From Bacillota bacterium (GTDB lineage: Bacteria > Bacillota > Clostridia > Acetivibrionales > DSM-1351): a stretch of DNA of 64,000 nt. Positions 25,135 to 34,684 of the stretch are shown in pieces. The position numbers and the translations under genes are program-made. The notes beneath the pieces are model-generated. The model was not told the DNA's origin, searched no databases, and was given only the letters and a program-made list of their open reading frames with translations. Numbering within the stretch: position 1 is the first letter of the stretch; each line of letters starts with the position of its first letter. The stretch spans positions 62,001-126,000 of the forward strand of contig JAEXFI010000012.1 in assembly GCA_023400235.1 (NCBI GenBank), written 5' to 3'.

Positions 25135-26595
25135 TCAGACTCCGCAGCAGCCACCTCCTGCTCCCAGAGCTGGTGCAAGGCTGTCAGAATCCTCTTCTGC
25201 TTCATCTATGCTAAAATTACTTGTATCCTCTACTACTCTTATATTACTTCTTATCATTCCCATCCAGCAAGTATAAATAAAATACCCTTCTTTTTCAGGT
25301 GTAAACTCAATAATATTGTCGCCCACCGAAAGTTTTTTCTGAATATTGTACTCAGGTATGTTTACAGGATTGTTGCAGCCGTTCAGTTCGCCTGCTTCCA
25401 CAATAATATTCCACCTGACAGGTATTCCCTTCTGTACCGTTATGGGCTGGTATCTCCCGTCTTCCAGCTTCGTGGAAACCACCTGTATACCATTTTCCAC
25501 TATAGCTGTGTTTGCGGTTTTGGAATATGAGCCTGAAGCACCTGCAACAGAACTCATGAGATTAAAGCCCGACAGGCTCATTCCCCTGTTCAGCATTATA
25601 ACACCAAGCACAATAACCAGTGCGGCACTTACCTTGAGCAGCTTGCCCGTGAACTTGCTGCTCAGTATGGAGCTAATGGCCCCAAAACCGAACATCAAGG
25701 GCATCGTTCCCAGACTGAACAGAAACATTGAGAGAGCTCCGGTTGCGAAACTGCCGGTTCCCAGTGCATAAAGCTGCATTGCCTGCAAGGGGCCGCAGGG
25801 CATCAGGCCGCTGAGAAGCCCTACAAAAAGAGGACCTTTCCCGCCTGCGCTGCTGTACACCTTGGCCCCCAACGCTTTTGGAAGCCTGGGATTAAACTTT
25901 CTGAGCCAGGGAAATATATTCAGCATGTTCAGTCCCATTATTACCATAAAAATACCAGATAGAACGGCAACTATTCCTTTGGCAGTGCCTGAAAAGCTTA
26001 CGACTGAGCCAAGGGCTCCCGCCAGCCCGCCCACAAGCGTATATGCTGCAAGCCTGCCAAGGTTGTATAAAAGGCTGGGCTTTAGTCTCGATGCTTTTGA
26101 ACCAGTATTTCCGGCATTATACCTTACACTAACAGAGAGATTTATTCCGCCGCACATGGCGATACAATGCAGGGATGTAAGAAGCCCTGCAATAAACAGG
26201 ACACCCAAACCCATGGTCTGGTCAATCTGGGGTATAAAGTTAAAGCCTACGGTATTTTTAATGAGGTTGTACAAGGCAAAAATAATTATTCCCGCTCCAA
26301 GGAGCTGTCCCATATTGTTGGTGCCGGTCTTATCGGACTTCTGACTCCCTTCTGCCAGGGGCTGACTCATGGGATTGTTCAATACCCTGTAGTCCAGTTT
26401 CTCAATAGCGTCAATAATCTGTTGAAGCCTGACAGTATTAGAGTCATAAGTGATATATACGTTTGCACTGGTGAACATGGCTTTTACTTCTTCAATTCCA
26501 GCCAGCTTTCCGAGGGTAAACTCTATTTTGTTTTCACAGCCCGCACAGGTCATCCCGTCGACATGCAGCACCCTTTTTATAATATTTTTTTCCAT
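25135..26595 (-). CDS. HMA-TauE/SafE(UreH-like)-cupredoxin fusion, copper handling
   Basis: 486 residues with three parts. First, an N-terminal HMA domain (GMTCAGC near residue 15-21). Second, about six to seven membrane helices of the sulfite-exporter/DsbD-like type with SLHCIAMCGGI and LMPCGPLQAMQ, whose cysteines and methionines can carry Cu or electrons. Third, an external cupredoxin-like domain (~385-465) with Cys in ELNGC and in YTCWMGM as likely Cu ligands. It ends in a short GGGCCGV tail. Probably transports or matures copper across the membrane together with CopA; the direction is not known. 47 bases upstream of copA, same strand. Confidence 0.8.
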   Translation of the reverse strand: MEKNIIKRVLHVDGMTCAGCENKIEFTLGKLAGIEEVKAMFTSANVYITYDSNTVRLQQIIDAIEKLDYRVLNNPMSQPLAEGSQKSDKTGTNNMGQLLGAGIIIFALYNLIKNTVGFNFIPQIDQTMGLGVLFIAGLLTSLHCIAMCGGINLSVSVRYNAGNTGSKASRLKPSLLYNLGRLAAYTLVGGLAGALGSVVSFSGTAKGIVAVLSGIFMVIMGLNMLNIFPWLRKFNPRLPKALGAKVYSSAGGKGPLFVGLLSGLMPCGPLQAMQLYALGTGSFATGALSMFLFSLGTMPLMFGFGAISSILSSKFTGKLLKVSAALVIVLGVIMLNRGMSLSGFNLMSSVAGASGSYSKTANTAIVENGIQVVSTKLEDGRYQPITVQKGIPVRWNIIVEAGELNGCNNPVNIPEYNIQKKLSVGDNIIEFTPEKEGYFIYTCWMGMIRSNIRVVEDTSNFSIDEAEEDSDSLAPALGAGGGCCGV

Positions 26596-26631
26596 CTGAA
26601 GCCGTCCTCCTGAGATATAGCTTTTACTCTA

Positions 26632-27153
26632 TTATTTTGTCTTCCAGTTATCGGTAAAAAGCTCCTTGTTTGCAGAAATAAACTCTTTTGAAATTGTGAT
26701 GCTTGTACCGTCGTCAGTTTTATCTTCGGCATATATGGGAATAGGATTACACCCTCCTCTTTGCTGCTCAATCATATCCATGGAAAACTTATTGCCGCAG
26801 TTCTGACAAACGAGAATATCTCCTTCCTGCTTGTAGTAGGCTCTTGGGGAGCCATTACATACCTGGCAGGTGTTAAAGGCGGTTCTTATGGTTCCGTCTC
26901 CGGCCTTTACAGCAAGAATCTCCATATTTTTTCCGCCTATTTTAACAGGATAGAATTTTACAGTTTCTGTTATATCACTTTTGTTTATAACAATATCTTC
27001 ACCTGCTGCAGCATTGTCTGCAGTTCCCACCGACTTAAGCCTTGGTACAACAACGGCGGCAGCCAGTATAACAACCGCTGCAATGATTATGATAAATTGC
27101 TGTTTTCTTTTATTCTTATTTTTGCTATTGGTGCGAGTATTTTTATTGTTCAT
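26632..27153 (-). CDS. DUF2318 membrane-anchored Cys-motif protein
   Basis: 173 residues. A basic N-terminus and one membrane helix (~19-40) anchor an external domain with CQVCNGSPRAYY and CQNCGNKFSM, ending GGCNPIPI. The paired CxxC motifs match DUF2318/FtrD-like proteins linked to metal uptake or reduction. First gene of the copper cluster, 36 bases before the HMA-TauE fusion; GGAGG five bases before ATG. Likely binds a metal or an Fe-S group outside the membrane; which metal is not shown. Confidence 0.8.
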   Translation of the reverse strand: MNNKNTRTNSKNKNKRKQQFIIIIAAVVILAAAVVVPRLKSVGTADNAAAGEDIVINKSDITETVKFYPVKIGGKNMEILAVKAGDGTIRTAFNTCQVCNGSPRAYYKQEGDILVCQNCGNKFSMDMIEQQRGGCNPIPIYAEDKTDDGTSITISKEFISANKELFTDNWKTK

Positions 27154-27373
27154 TATAGCCTCCGGAAATCAAGTATTTTATGAAAGTATATTAACAAACT
27201 AATATGTAGATTTTATGAAGATTAACTGATTAAAATAGGTGAAATAATCATAAATAATGTTAGCATATATTTACAATATCCTGATTCTACAGTAATATGT
27301 TTTATGTAACAGTTTTTAACTATAATTTGCTGCCGGACATGACAGTTATGTCTAATGGCAGATGGGAGTTTCT

Positions 27374-28513
27374 ATGAAATCTGTCAAAATCATTTATCTT
27401 GCAAGCTTTTTATGTGGAATCATTCTTTTTGTAACAGGGTTTACTCTGCTTTTCAGCATAAGGAATACGCCAGAGGTTGACAGTGCTGTAAAAACTCCCG
27501 CCGACAACACTGGTAAATCTCAAAATTTTATAGAAAATTATACAGGAAGCAAAGAGCCCATAAATTTGCTTGTGCTCATTAAGGAAGCCTCGGGACTTCA
27601 CACCGATACCATAATTATTGCAAACTATTCCCCGGTTACAAGACAGATAAACCTTCTGACCATTCCCAGAGATACTAAAGCCAACAACACCTCCGACATT
27701 AAAATCAACAGTTTTTATGAAATAGGCCTCAACAAGACTAAAGACGCCTCCAAGGCTGAAAGCAAGCACAAGGCACTGGAGTATACAGCTCAGACTATAA
27801 GCAACCTCACAGATATAAATATTAATTACTACGTTTACCTGGACATAGACACCATAAAAGCTATCGTTGACAAGCTGGGAGGTGTTTATTTCGACGTTCC
27901 CGCCAAGCTCAGGTACAGCGACCCCGTACAAAAGCTGAATATCGATCTGGAAAAGGGCTATCAACTGCTGGATGGAGACAAGACGGAGCAGCTGCTGCGT
28001 TTCAGAAAGGAGCAGCGGCGTTATTATACCTCAGAAGAACTTAAGGAGCTAAAGCAATATTATAATGGTTCAGATTTAAAAAGAACAGAAATGCAAATCA
28101 AGTTTGTCAATGCACTCATTGATCAAAAGGTCAACTTGCTGCAATTGCCAAATCTTATTCCTATTATAGGCTATACTTTCGAGAATGTGATAACCAACAC
28201 CGAGCTGAACGATGTGCTGTCCCTTGTAAGTGCTTTTACCCAGGGTTCCAGGCCTGAGATGAACACTTTCAAGCTCTATGGGATAGACAAGAGAATAGCA
28301 AGTGCTGATTTCTTTATTTACAATCAAACCGTGGAGGACACCCGCAGCAGAAAAATACTCAGGGCCCGGGAGGTTATTGATAATTACTTTACCATTCCAG
28401 CCGGCAATTTTACACCCGACCCTGGAAAGAAGTACGATTTCAGTACCGCCAACAGGGATAATCCATCAAATGACCAGTCAGATGCCGCCGGGGATAATAA
28501 AGACAAGCCTTAG
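27374..28513 (+). CDS. LytR-CpsA-Psr (LCP) family protein
   Basis: 379 residues. A membrane helix (~8-30) precedes the LCP core: HTDTIIIANYSP, LLTIPRDTK, INSFYEIG and LLRFRKEQRR with the arginines that bind polyprenyl-pyrophosphate. The C-terminal ~40 residues are polar. LCP enzymes transfer wall teichoic acid or other glycans from lipid carriers to peptidoglycan. Start placed at the second ATG (27374), five bases after GGGAG. Divergent from the copper cluster, with a TATAAT about 40 bases upstream. The interior contains a ~20-residue insert rich in Arg, Tyr and Glu after LLRF, seen in some LCPs. Confidence 0.9.
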   Translation: MKSVKIIYLASFLCGIILFVTGFTLLFSIRNTPEVDSAVKTPADNTGKSQNFIENYTGSKEPINLLVLIKEASGLHTDTIIIANYSPVTRQINLLTIPRDTKANNTSDIKINSFYEIGLNKTKDASKAESKHKALEYTAQTISNLTDININYYVYLDIDTIKAIVDKLGGVYFDVPAKLRYSDPVQKLNIDLEKGYQLLDGDKTEQLLRFRKEQRRYYTSEELKELKQYYNGSDLKRTEMQIKFVNALIDQKVNLLQLPNLIPIIGYTFENVITNTELNDVLSLVSAFTQGSRPEMNTFKLYGIDKRIASADFFIYNQTVEDTRSRKILRAREVIDNYFTIPAGNFTPDPGKKYDFSTANRDNPSNDQSDAAGDNKDKP

Positions 28514-28547
28514 GAGTTGCTAAAACGGTTATTTAAGTATTGTACTC

Positions 28548-28602
28548 AAAAAACAGGCCCTGAACCCGGACCGCACTTGTCCCGTTTCATGGCCTGTTTT
28601 TT
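28548..28602. terminator. Bidirectional terminator
   Basis: AAAAAACAGGCC and GGCCTGTTTTTT arms with an inner GGAC/GTCC hairpin, between convergent genes. T runs on both strands. Confidence 0.85.
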
Positions 28603-28637
28603 CTATTTCAATACTTGTCTTAACTATTTCAAATTTA

Positions 28638-30530
28638 CTATTTCAATATGAAGGAACTCCATATCTTGTTTACTATATTGATATTCTTAGTTCCATAAAC
28701 CATATCATTAATAATAAATGACAGTATGTAAATCCTGTTGTTCTTTTGCATTACATACTGCTCAACTTTAGAATTATATCCATCCTTGTCGGTATAATTA
28801 ATTACAAATTTAAAGCAGCCATATCCCCTGTCAGTTATCTGCTCCATACTTTCTACCTTATATGCATCCTTGTTAAAATAAGTATTCATATATGAGACAA
28901 AATCACTAAAGTACGGTACATTATCAACAATAGTGACGCTTGCAGATATATCCTTATCAAAATATATGCCGGTTAAGTTGTCATTTTCTTCTCCGTCAAC
29001 CCAATTAAAAGGTATTTCCATAGAGTAGCCGGCTGTTTCAACCTTGCGTGTCAAATCTGCAAGAGTTACCTTTTTTGGATCCAAAAGCTTTCCAGTAATC
29101 TTTGGATCAAGCTGTTTTATCCTGATGGAATTCAGCATTCCCTCACAAATACTTCTTTGTCTTGTACTGTCGTAAACCTCCTGTGGTATCTGAAGGGTAA
29201 ATATGTATTTGTAGTTTTTGTCTACAAAGAAAAGCTGGTAGCCATAAATATTTTTTTTAGGATGTTTCAAGGTATAGCAAACTCTATTGCCTTCCATACC
29301 ACCGATTTTTACTTTCTCCTGACTGGTTACTGAATAAAGTGCAGGATTCAAATCTGCCGCGTCCAGCTCCAGGGTCTTTTTTGTAATGGAATCCAGGTTG
29401 TCGCCCTTATCAAGAGAGTAAACCTCTACAGACATAAATTCATCTTCATTTCCAGTAAAAACAACCTTATTATGTATTTTGCTGTCCTTAAACTCCTCCC
29501 AGTACGGTATCATATCAACCGACCATTTCAAACGGGTATCCTGGTATTTTCTGTAACCTCCTTTGGTTACGTCGGATAAATCCTCAGTACTGCCGTTTTT
29601 GTCAAAGTTAAAAGAAAAGGAATCTATCAGATTCTGATATTTTTCATCATCATAGAAATCTTCATTTTTAGTATAGATTTGGATCTGGTACTCCTTACTA
29701 TCGTTAAAGAGTACCCTGAGCTGGGTAGTCCAGCTGTCATCCTTGTAAACGAACTCTACAAAATCCGCTCCATTATTGGAGTCTCTTTTATAGTCCATAA
29801 GGGTATAGTCCTTGATACTCTCCTTAATACTATTAACAGCATTGTCCAGGTTGGACTCACCCTTTGCATCCAGGAGGTATATGGCTACAACATAGGATTC
29901 GTCATTTGCAATAAACACATTTTCAGAACCGTTAAAATCCCTGTAGCTCAGTTTTAGGTCATCCGGCAGCAGCATAGACCATTTGTAATAGCTGTCACCT
30001 ATTTTAGCTTTTGTAGTTTTCTTGATTAATGAACTGAAATCCTTAATACTGTTTGGATTGGCTATTTCCTTTAAAAATGTGATTTTCCCTCCGGAGGTTG
30101 ATATATCTGCACCTAATATGTCCCCAAGGGAAGTTATTGTTGCCATAAAGGAATTATTTTTTATATATGGAGCAGCATCCAGGCTTACCTTTTTCCCTGA
30201 AATAAGTACTTCCTTTTTCTTGTCGGTAAGTTTTATATCAACCGAATTATAGCTTATAGTTGCTGTTTTTGCTTTCAGGTCAACGGTAAGGGTAGCACCC
30301 AAAGCTTCAGCTATTACCTTTACGGGAACAAAGGTCTTTCCTCCCGTGGTTACACTTGCTTCATCCTTGACGGTCTTGCCATTAACCGTGTAAGAATTGG
30401 TTCCGGCCTTAAATGAAACCGAAAGCTCGGTGGAGTTCTTGTTTTCAATTGGAGTATCAGAAGCAAAAACACCTGCCTGCAAAAGAACAAAACACAATAC
30501 AAAACTGCATACAGCCAATAATTTTTTCAT
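28638..30530 (-). CDS. Secreted protein with copper-amine-oxidase-type N-terminal (stalk) domain
   Basis: 630 residues with a clear signal peptide (MKKLLAVCSFVLCFVLLQAGVFA). Residues ~30-140 form the Cu_amine_oxidN1 stalk fold (FVPVKVIAEALGATLTVD and similar), a non-enzymatic surface module common in clostridia. The remainder has three similar beta-rich segments of ~150 residues, each with a KWSMLLPDDLK, LKWSVDMIPYWEEF or YSMEIPFNW-like opening. That suggests an internal triplication of a PsbP-like unit. GGGAG precedes the ATG at 30530. Function unknown; probably cell-surface. Confidence 0.75.
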   Translation of the reverse strand: MKKLLAVCSFVLCFVLLQAGVFASDTPIENKNSTELSVSFKAGTNSYTVNGKTVKDEASVTTGGKTFVPVKVIAEALGATLTVDLKAKTATISYNSVDIKLTDKKKEVLISGKKVSLDAAPYIKNNSFMATITSLGDILGADISTSGGKITFLKEIANPNSIKDFSSLIKKTTKAKIGDSYYKWSMLLPDDLKLSYRDFNGSENVFIANDESYVVAIYLLDAKGESNLDNAVNSIKESIKDYTLMDYKRDSNNGADFVEFVYKDDSWTTQLRVLFNDSKEYQIQIYTKNEDFYDDEKYQNLIDSFSFNFDKNGSTEDLSDVTKGGYRKYQDTRLKWSVDMIPYWEEFKDSKIHNKVVFTGNEDEFMSVEVYSLDKGDNLDSITKKTLELDAADLNPALYSVTSQEKVKIGGMEGNRVCYTLKHPKKNIYGYQLFFVDKNYKYIFTLQIPQEVYDSTRQRSICEGMLNSIRIKQLDPKITGKLLDPKKVTLADLTRKVETAGYSMEIPFNWVDGEENDNLTGIYFDKDISASVTIVDNVPYFSDFVSYMNTYFNKDAYKVESMEQITDRGYGCFKFVINYTDKDGYNSKVEQYVMQKNNRIYILSFIINDMVYGTKNINIVNKIWSSFILK

Positions 30531-30685
30531 TTTATCTCCCATCTACGCGCATAGGCGCGTAACAAATAGTAATTTTAAGACACGTAGCGGCTTTCGCTGT
30601 GAAATCAAATCTACTTTGACTTACCACATATATCTTTCACGCCATCCTCAAGCAGTTATAAGGTGATTGATATATTAATTTATAT

Positions 30686-31822
30686 CTAGTTTTTAAGCTC
30701 GTCCAATACAATGTCAATGTTCTGAGCCTTGCCGCTCCTGCGTAAGCCGACCTTTGCCTTTCCGCCCGGCAGGAGTCCCTTGACGGCCTCGTTAAGATCA
30801 ACTGTGGTATTGACAGTCTTGCCATTGATACTGCAGATATAATCATTTTTTTTGAGGCCGTATTTTTCAGCACAGGAGCCGGAACCAACCTTGGTTATCT
30901 TAAGTCCCGTCTTGCTTGGAAGCCCGTACAGAGCAACCGAATCATCTTCGTATTCGGCCCCCAGGGATACCCTTCTCACCTTTCCGTATTTGTAGAAATG
31001 GTCCAGCACAAACTGTATGGTATCAACTGGAATTGCATAATTAAGTCCCTGTGCGTTAAGAGTTGTAATGGAATTTACCCCTATTACCTCACCGGACATA
31101 TTTACCAGCGGACCTCCGCTGTTTCCGGGATTTATGGCAACATCGGTCTGTATGAGCTTATACTGGTAAAACCCATCTATACTCCTGTTCAAACCGCTTA
31201 TAACTCCTACAGAGGCGCTGTTTCTGTTCTGAAAGGACAGAGGAGTTCCAATGGCTATTGCCGCTTTGCCAATGATTATGTCTGAGGCCTTTCCGAATTT
31301 TACAGGCAAAAGTCCGATCTTGTCAATTTTTACCACCGACAGGTCGGTGGCCTCGTCAATATACTTAATCCGTCCATCGTAGCCGCTTCCGTCGGACAGT
31401 ACTACTACTATTCTGGTCATATCCTTTACAACATGAGCATTAGTAAGAATTTCACCACCGGATTTGATAACCATGCCGGTACCCAGGGCAAGGCCTTCCG
31501 CACTCCCCTCATCTGCCTTGGTATTTCCAATGATACCGACTACAGAAGAACCCATTGCAGTTACAATTGCGGGAATAAGGTCGTCATTTTTGTTTGATAT
31601 GCTTATGGAATTGTTGCTTTGTGAAACTTTAATATTCATAAGATTTGAAAGAGCGGCAATATCCACATAGACCCTGTTGTTAATTTTTGTGGCCGCTACC
31701 TGGGTGGAATCACCATTCACATATACCTGGATATTTGAAACTCCGGATACCCATATAGTTGAAAGAACTGATAACAAAAAAACTGCAAGGAATACAATAA
31801 TTTTAGTCTTTTTTATTTTCAT
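30686..31822 (-). CDS. HtrA/DegP-type serine protease with stalk-like N-terminus
   Basis: 378 residues. A signal anchor (~8-27) is followed by a short stalk-like beta domain (~30-78: VYVNG...VYVDIAALSNLM), then a trypsin-like domain with H130 (NAHVV), D160 (ATDLSVV) and S235 (GNSGGPL), and one C-terminal PDZ domain (~285-375). Envelope quality-control protease. The stalk-like module between anchor and protease resembles the N-terminus of the neighbouring 630-residue protein and may place both on the same surface structure. Same strand as its neighbour but 155 bases apart. Confidence 0.9.
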   Translation of the reverse strand: MKIKKTKIIVFLAVFLLSVLSTIWVSGVSNIQVYVNGDSTQVAATKINNRVYVDIAALSNLMNIKVSQSNNSISISNKNDDLIPAIVTAMGSSVVGIIGNTKADEGSAEGLALGTGMVIKSGGEILTNAHVVKDMTRIVVVLSDGSGYDGRIKYIDEATDLSVVKIDKIGLLPVKFGKASDIIIGKAAIAIGTPLSFQNRNSASVGVISGLNRSIDGFYQYKLIQTDVAINPGNSGGPLVNMSGEVIGVNSITTLNAQGLNYAIPVDTIQFVLDHFYKYGKVRRVSLGAEYEDDSVALYGLPSKTGLKITKVGSGSCAEKYGLKKNDYICSINGKTVNTTVDLNEAVKGLLPGGKAKVGLRRSGKAQNIDIVLDELKN

Positions 31823-32020
31823 TTTTACCTCTGTGAATTGGATTATTTAAAAATATTAACATTTATTCACAGATATTACAATAAAATTTGACAATGTTTT
31901 TTATATTTTACCTTTTAAGTAATTTAACCTGTGCGCAGGTTAATTTGTGATAATAGACAGAAAAGCCACTCACTCCCAGACCAGCTAAAATGGCTAAACT
32001 TTGAAATTCTCCCGGCACAC

Positions 32021-32413
32021 CTAAAATACTCTAATAAAATTCCTCACTACAATATAAATGATAAAAACCAGTCCTATAATAGCCCAGAAAAATTTACTCC
32101 TGGGTATCAGCCTTACTCTTTGATTAAAGGAATAAAACAGTATTTCCACATATGCCAGCAACAACAGCAAAATTCCAAAAACCGGCACAGGATTATACCT
32201 CAAGGACCCTGCCAGGTCACCTGAGAGCAAATGCTGCACACTTCTGGTATTTCCGCAGCCTGGACAGTATATGTGCAGATAGGTATAGCTGGGGCAGCCG
32301 GGAAAAAGTGTCCCCAGATCAGATAGCTGCTGTCTGAAATAATATAAAAGGGCCAGCGCAATGACAGGCAAAAAGATTAAGCCTATTCTGAACCACCTGC
32401 TTTGTATTATCAT
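32021..32413 (-). CDS. DUF2752 membrane protein
   Basis: 130 residues, three hydrophobic segments and the family signature CPGCGNTRS in the loop after the first. DUF2752 proteins are small membrane proteins of unknown role, often beside DUF4234/TM2 or secretion genes. The two Cys suggest metal or disulfide chemistry, unproven. The start ATG is weakly supported (no strong GGAGG). Confidence 0.75.
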   Translation of the reverse strand: MIIQSRWFRIGLIFLPVIALALLYYFRQQLSDLGTLFPGCPSYTYLHIYCPGCGNTRSVQHLLSGDLAGSLRYNPVPVFGILLLLLAYVEILFYSFNQRVRLIPRSKFFWAIIGLVFIIYIVVRNFIRVF

Positions 32414-32609
32414 GAATCCCCCGTAATGTAAAAATTATGCTGACATGTGAATTCAACTTTTAGTTAGTACCTGCCTTTTTCACATCAAGCCATTATGTTT
32501 TATTATACTTTATCCAGGGAAAAAAGACTGATGTCATATGTGAGGAATTAGGAGGGTTTTATTCAGGGCATGATTAAGTACACGGTAAGGCCACAGTAAA
32601 CCGTCCACA
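32414..32609. other. Intergenic, nothing recognised
   Basis: A/T-rich stretch upstream of the DUF2752 gene and downstream of the terminator at 32610. It should hold the DUF2752 promoter; no gene or RNA was recognised. Confidence 0.4.
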
Positions 32610-32655
32610 TAAAAAGTGCAGCAGGCCTTTTATCAAAATATAGGCTGCTGCACTT
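32610..32655 (-). terminator. Terminator of the ACT-DUF711 operon
   Basis: GTGCAGCAGCC pairs with GGCCTGCTGCAC (one bulge) and is followed by TTTTTAT on the minus strand. It lies after a 31-codon remnant frame. Confidence 0.8.
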
Positions 32656-32679
32656 ATAGACTAGTCTATATACCAGCTC

Positions 32680-32775
32680 TCAGCGGTGCAGGGCTTGAGC
32701 AATCTCAACCGCTTCCTCCCTGGTCTTGGCAGGGGCTGCTATGGACAGCTTCCTCCCCGGCTGTATATTGAATAT
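32680..32775 (-). pseudogene. Possible 31-codon gene remnant
   Basis: Between the DUF711 stop and the terminator, one frame reads QPGRKLSIAAPAKTREEAV and then EIAQALHR-stop. The stretch has clearly protein-like composition and coding-like third positions, but no start codon or ribosome site, and a stop precedes it. It may be the C-terminal scrap of a lost gene. Parent family not recognised; chance cannot be excluded. Confidence 0.3.
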
Positions 32776-32787
32776 TTAATGAGAATT

Positions 32788-34146
32788 CTAGTTTTTCAAG
32801 CTGTGCAGCGGAGCGGGAATCCTGCCGCCTCTTTTTATAAACTCGCTGCTTCCGAAGTCATTCACCTTCATAACCGGCCCTGAGCCAAGGAGACCGCCAA
32901 ATTCCACAGTATCACCGATTTTCTTTCCAGGTGCGGGGATTATCCTTACAGCAGTGGTTTTTTGATTTACAACACCAATAGCCGACTCGTCGGCAATTAT
33001 AGCAGCTATGGTTTCGGCTGAAGTGTCCCCTGGAACGACAATCATGTCAAGTCCCACCGAGCAAACACAGGTCATGGCTTCCAGCTTTTCAAGAGACAGG
33101 GCGCCTGACAGCACTGCATCAATCATTCCCGCATCTTCACTGACAGGAATGAATGCGCCGCTCAGGCCTCCAACATAGGAGGACGCCATGACTCCGCCCT
33201 TCTTAACCGCATCGTTCAAAAGAGCCAGTGCCGCTGTGGTGCCATGGGTCCCGCATTTTTCCAGTCCCATTTCCTCCAGGATGTGGGCAACACTGTCTCC
33301 TATTGCCGGTGTGGGCGCAAGAGACAGGTCAACTATTCCAAAGGGTACGTTGAGCCTGCGGGAGGCTTCCTGAGCCACCAGCTGTCCCATTCTTGTTATT
33401 TTGAAGGCAGTCTTTTTTATTGTTTCGGCAACTACTCCAAAGTCCTCTCCCTTAACCTTTTCAAGAGCACACTTTACAACACCCGGACCACTGACACCTA
33501 CATTTATGACACATTCAGGTTCTCCTATACCATGGAACGCTCCCGCCATAAATGGGTTGTCTTCAACTGCATTGGAAAAGACCACCAGCTTGGCACAGGC
33601 CAGGGCGCCGCTGTCAGCAGTAAGAGAGGCACATTCCTTTATGACCCTTCCCATATGGGCAACAGCATCCATATTTATTCCTGCTTTGGTAGACGCAACA
33701 TTAACCGAGGAGCAAACAAGCTTTGTGGTGCTTAAGGCTTCAGGGATGGAGGAAATAAGTCTTCTGTCTCCGGTTGTGTAACCCTTATGCACCAGTGAAG
33801 AAAAACCGCCTATAAAATTAACTCCCACAGTTTGGGCCGCCTTGTCCATTGCTCGTGCAAACTTTGCGTAGTCCGCGCTTTCACAGCTTTCTGCAACAAG
33901 AGCAATAGGGGTTACGGATATCCTTTTGTTAATTATGGGAATTCCGTATTCTCTTTCAATATTTTCACCTGTAATAACAAGTTTTTCAGCATACCTGGTT
34001 ATCTTTTCGTATATTTTACTGCACGCAATATCTATGTCAGGGTGGGAGCAATCCCTCAATGAAATTCCCATGGTTATTGTTCTTATATCCAAATTTTCCT
34101 TTTGAATCATTTTAAGTGTCTCAAATATTTCAAATTGACCTAACAT
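32788..34146 (-). CDS. DUF711/UPF0210 family protein
   Basis: 452 residues, full length for UPF0210 (PFL-family). Conserved segments include ITMGISLRDCSHPD, NKRISVTPIALVAE, FIGGFSSLVHKG and DSGALACAKLVVFSNA. The fold resembles anaerobic glycyl-radical-type barrels, but no activity is established. It follows the ACT-domain gene by 11 bases, a pairing conserved across Firmicutes, so the ACT protein probably regulates it by binding a small ligand. Confidence 0.9.
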   Translation of the reverse strand: MLGQFEIFETLKMIQKENLDIRTITMGISLRDCSHPDIDIACSKIYEKITRYAEKLVITGENIEREYGIPIINKRISVTPIALVAESCESADYAKFARAMDKAAQTVGVNFIGGFSSLVHKGYTTGDRRLISSIPEALSTTKLVCSSVNVASTKAGINMDAVAHMGRVIKECASLTADSGALACAKLVVFSNAVEDNPFMAGAFHGIGEPECVINVGVSGPGVVKCALEKVKGEDFGVVAETIKKTAFKITRMGQLVAQEASRRLNVPFGIVDLSLAPTPAIGDSVAHILEEMGLEKCGTHGTTAALALLNDAVKKGGVMASSYVGGLSGAFIPVSEDAGMIDAVLSGALSLEKLEAMTCVCSVGLDMIVVPGDTSAETIAAIIADESAIGVVNQKTTAVRIIPAPGKKIGDTVEFGGLLGSGPVMKVNDFGSSEFIKRGGRIPAPLHSLKN

Positions 34147-34157
34147 AAGCTTTCACC

Positions 34158-34427
34158 TCATATTCTATGCATGGAGTTAAAAATATCTTCGTGCTGAATC
34201 TGGATTTTCAAACCCAATTCAACACCTTTTTTATCAAGCTTTTCGGATAACTCGTGGAAATGTACCTTGCACTTTGAAATATCTACAAGCATTATCATTG
34301 TAAATACATCCTGCAAAATGGTCTGTGTTATATCAAGTATATTGACATCACTGTCAGCCAATATATTACTTACTCCTGCAATTATTCCAACCCTGTCTTT
34401 TCCAATAACAGTTATAACCGCTCTCAT
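34158..34427 (-). CDS. ACT domain protein (UPF0237)
   Basis: 89 residues comprising one ACT domain, beginning MRAVITVIGKDRVGIIAGVS. The longest frame starts four codons earlier, but GGAGAT lies four bases before the ATG at 34427 and the family begins there. ACT domains bind amino acids or related ligands. Paired with DUF711. Confidence 0.9.
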   Translation of the reverse strand: MRAVITVIGKDRVGIIAGVSNILADSDVNILDITQTILQDVFTMIMLVDISKCKVHFHELSEKLDKKGVELGLKIQIQHEDIFNSMHRI

Positions 34428-34684
34428 GACTATCTCCATTTCCGGCAGCTTCTGACTAATTTTTAACTGTAAGCCTGTGCGGGAATACCACGAACAAAGC
34501 TTACACTGCCTTTTTGATTTTAATTTTCTCTTGAACGCCTTTGCTTACAAGTATAAAAACGCCCATTAAATTGTATTATATATCTTTGTTATATAAATAT
34601 CAATTGCGAACATATGTTTGATTTTTTATTTTATTGGTGCTATAATTGTATTATTAAGAAAATTCATTTTTTTGAGAGGGTCTT

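Noticed and set aside
28638..30530. Copper amine oxidase enzyme
   Set aside because: Only the non-catalytic N-terminal stalk domain is present; no oxidase domain, despite the nearby copper genes.
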